From: Mariprofundales bacterium
GTDB lineage: Bacteria; Pseudomonadota; Zetaproteobacteria; Mariprofundales; S012-25
DNA: 6,135 nucleotides
Reading direction: 5' to 3'
Assembly (NCBI GenBank): GCA_015487905.1
Contig: WFOX01000156.1
Coordinates: 1 to 6,135 of the forward strand
The translations under genes and the position numbers were made by a program. Numbering within the stretch: the stretch's first letter is position 1; each line of letters begins with the position of its first letter. The notes beneath the pieces are model-generated. The model saw only the letters and a list, made by a program, of their open reading frames with translations, was not told the origin of the DNA and searched no databases. Positions 1 to 6,135 of this stretch are shown one piece after another.

Positions 1-652
1 CGCGCAGGATGCGCGCGCGCAAGCTCATTGGCGAGCAAGCCGATCATGCGCCGCGCCCAGGGCGCATCGGGAAGCCGAAACAAGGCCCAGCCATCCCGCA
101 CGATCTCAGGCGCAAGCGCCTCGGCCATCGCGCGCGGATGCACATGCAAATCTTCCTCACGAAGCCCATAGCCGCCGTAGTTGAGCGTCTCGCCCAGTTC
201 CTTGAGCGCGTGCAAGCGTTCGCCGGTGATGCCCGCTTGGGCTGCGCGCGCCTGCGCGGCCTCGTGCTGGTTATCGCCGAAGGCCGCAGCCACCGCCCAA
301 GGCGCAAAGCGCCCGTCAAGCAGCCGATCCACGATGAGCGCCGTGCAGGTCGCAGGATCCGTGTCAATGTGTGCATCCAGATGCGCGTGAGGAATCGGTT
401 CGCCGGGGTCGTGGTGATCGGCCCAGAAGATGCGCGCACCTTGCTTGAGAAGGCGCAAGGCGTCCTCGCGGTTGGCCGCAAGCGAAATATCCAGCGCGAA
501 GACCTTGGCACCCGCGCCATCGGGAATGCGGCGCAGCAGACGCACATCGCGCTTGATCCCCGTAATCCGCTCAGGCGCATCCCCAAGCATCCCCGCAAGC
601 CAAAGCATCTGCTGGGACAGCAAGCCGTCCGCATCGCCGTTGAAGGCGACGA

Positions 653-662
<10 letters not shown>
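1..662 (-). CDS. DHH-family phosphoesterase-like protein (3' end outside window)
   Basis: The first 220 residues are visible; the stop codon lies beyond the left edge. The N-terminus MRVIVAFNGDADG carries the first DHH-superfamily metal motif (Asp10, Asp12). It is followed by Asp58 in FALDIS, the DHH signature at 82-84 (WADHHDPGEP) and Asp130 in AFGDN. All four aspartate positions expected to bind two divalent metals are present, so it is probably catalytically competent. Phosphodiester or nucleotide hydrolysis is expected from the superfamily, but the substrate is unknown. Details such as KRDVRLLRR, HIDTDPATCTALIVDR, LGETLNYGGYG and DLHVHP fit a family of roughly 320 residues, frequently mislabelled 'acetyltransferase', from GC-rich Proteobacteria. 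It is less like RecJ, NrnA or GdpP. There is no signal peptide or membrane segment in the visible part. The ATG at 660-662 is well supported: it sits 4 bases after AAGGAGG and just before the first motif. The overlap with rimO (ATGCGCGTGA) suggests translational coupling. A DHHA1-type C-terminal domain may follow but cannot be seen. Confidence 0.88.

Positions 663-6135
<5,473 letters not shown>

Noticed and set aside
44..634. A 196-codon minus-strand frame at the left end
   Set aside because: It is a shifted frame of the DHH gene, rich in Arg, Ser and Cys. The real gene is in the frame starting at ATG 662 and runs off the left edge.

Overview
The window is gene-dense, GC-rich bacterial chromosome in which all real genes lie on the minus strand. 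From right to left, in the direction of transcription, they are the beta-prime subunit of RNA polymerase (rpoC, missing only its extreme N-terminus off the right edge), the ribosomal protein uS12 methylthiotransferase gene rimO (complete), and a DHH-family phosphoesterase-like gene (its 3' end is off the left edge). No RNA gene, insertion sequence, CRISPR array or other mobile feature is visible, and no intergenic gap exceeds a few tens of bases.

The organism looks proteobacterial. The beta-prime sequence aligns from memory almost collinearly with the E. coli protein. It also carries the roughly 190-residue insertion inside the trigger loop that is typical of Proteobacteria and some related phyla. 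The DHH protein most resembles a poorly characterised family, often labelled 'acetyltransferase' or 'DHH family phosphoesterase', that I associate with GC-rich Gammaproteobacteria and nearby lineages. A deep-branching gamma-like proteobacterium is my best guess; an alphaproteobacterium is not excluded.

Layout: rpoC ends at 2025. Ten bases after its stop lies a perfect 10-bp GC-rich hairpin with a short T-rich tail, which reads as the end-of-operon terminator of the RNA polymerase genes. The longest rimO frame starts at an ATG inside the last codons of rpoC and would run through that hairpin; starts just downstream of it (TTG 1987 or GTG 1978) are also compatible with the RimO family. rimO then overlaps the DHH gene by 10 bases, and a strong Shine-Dalgarno sequence for the DHH gene is embedded in the last codons of rimO. 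These two genes are therefore very probably cotranscribed and translationally coupled.

I do not see a novel system here. The main points worth a second look are two tryptophan substitutions at highly conserved beta-prime positions, the terminator/rimO start arrangement, and rimO sitting where many Proteobacteria carry rpsL, the gene for RimO's own substrate.
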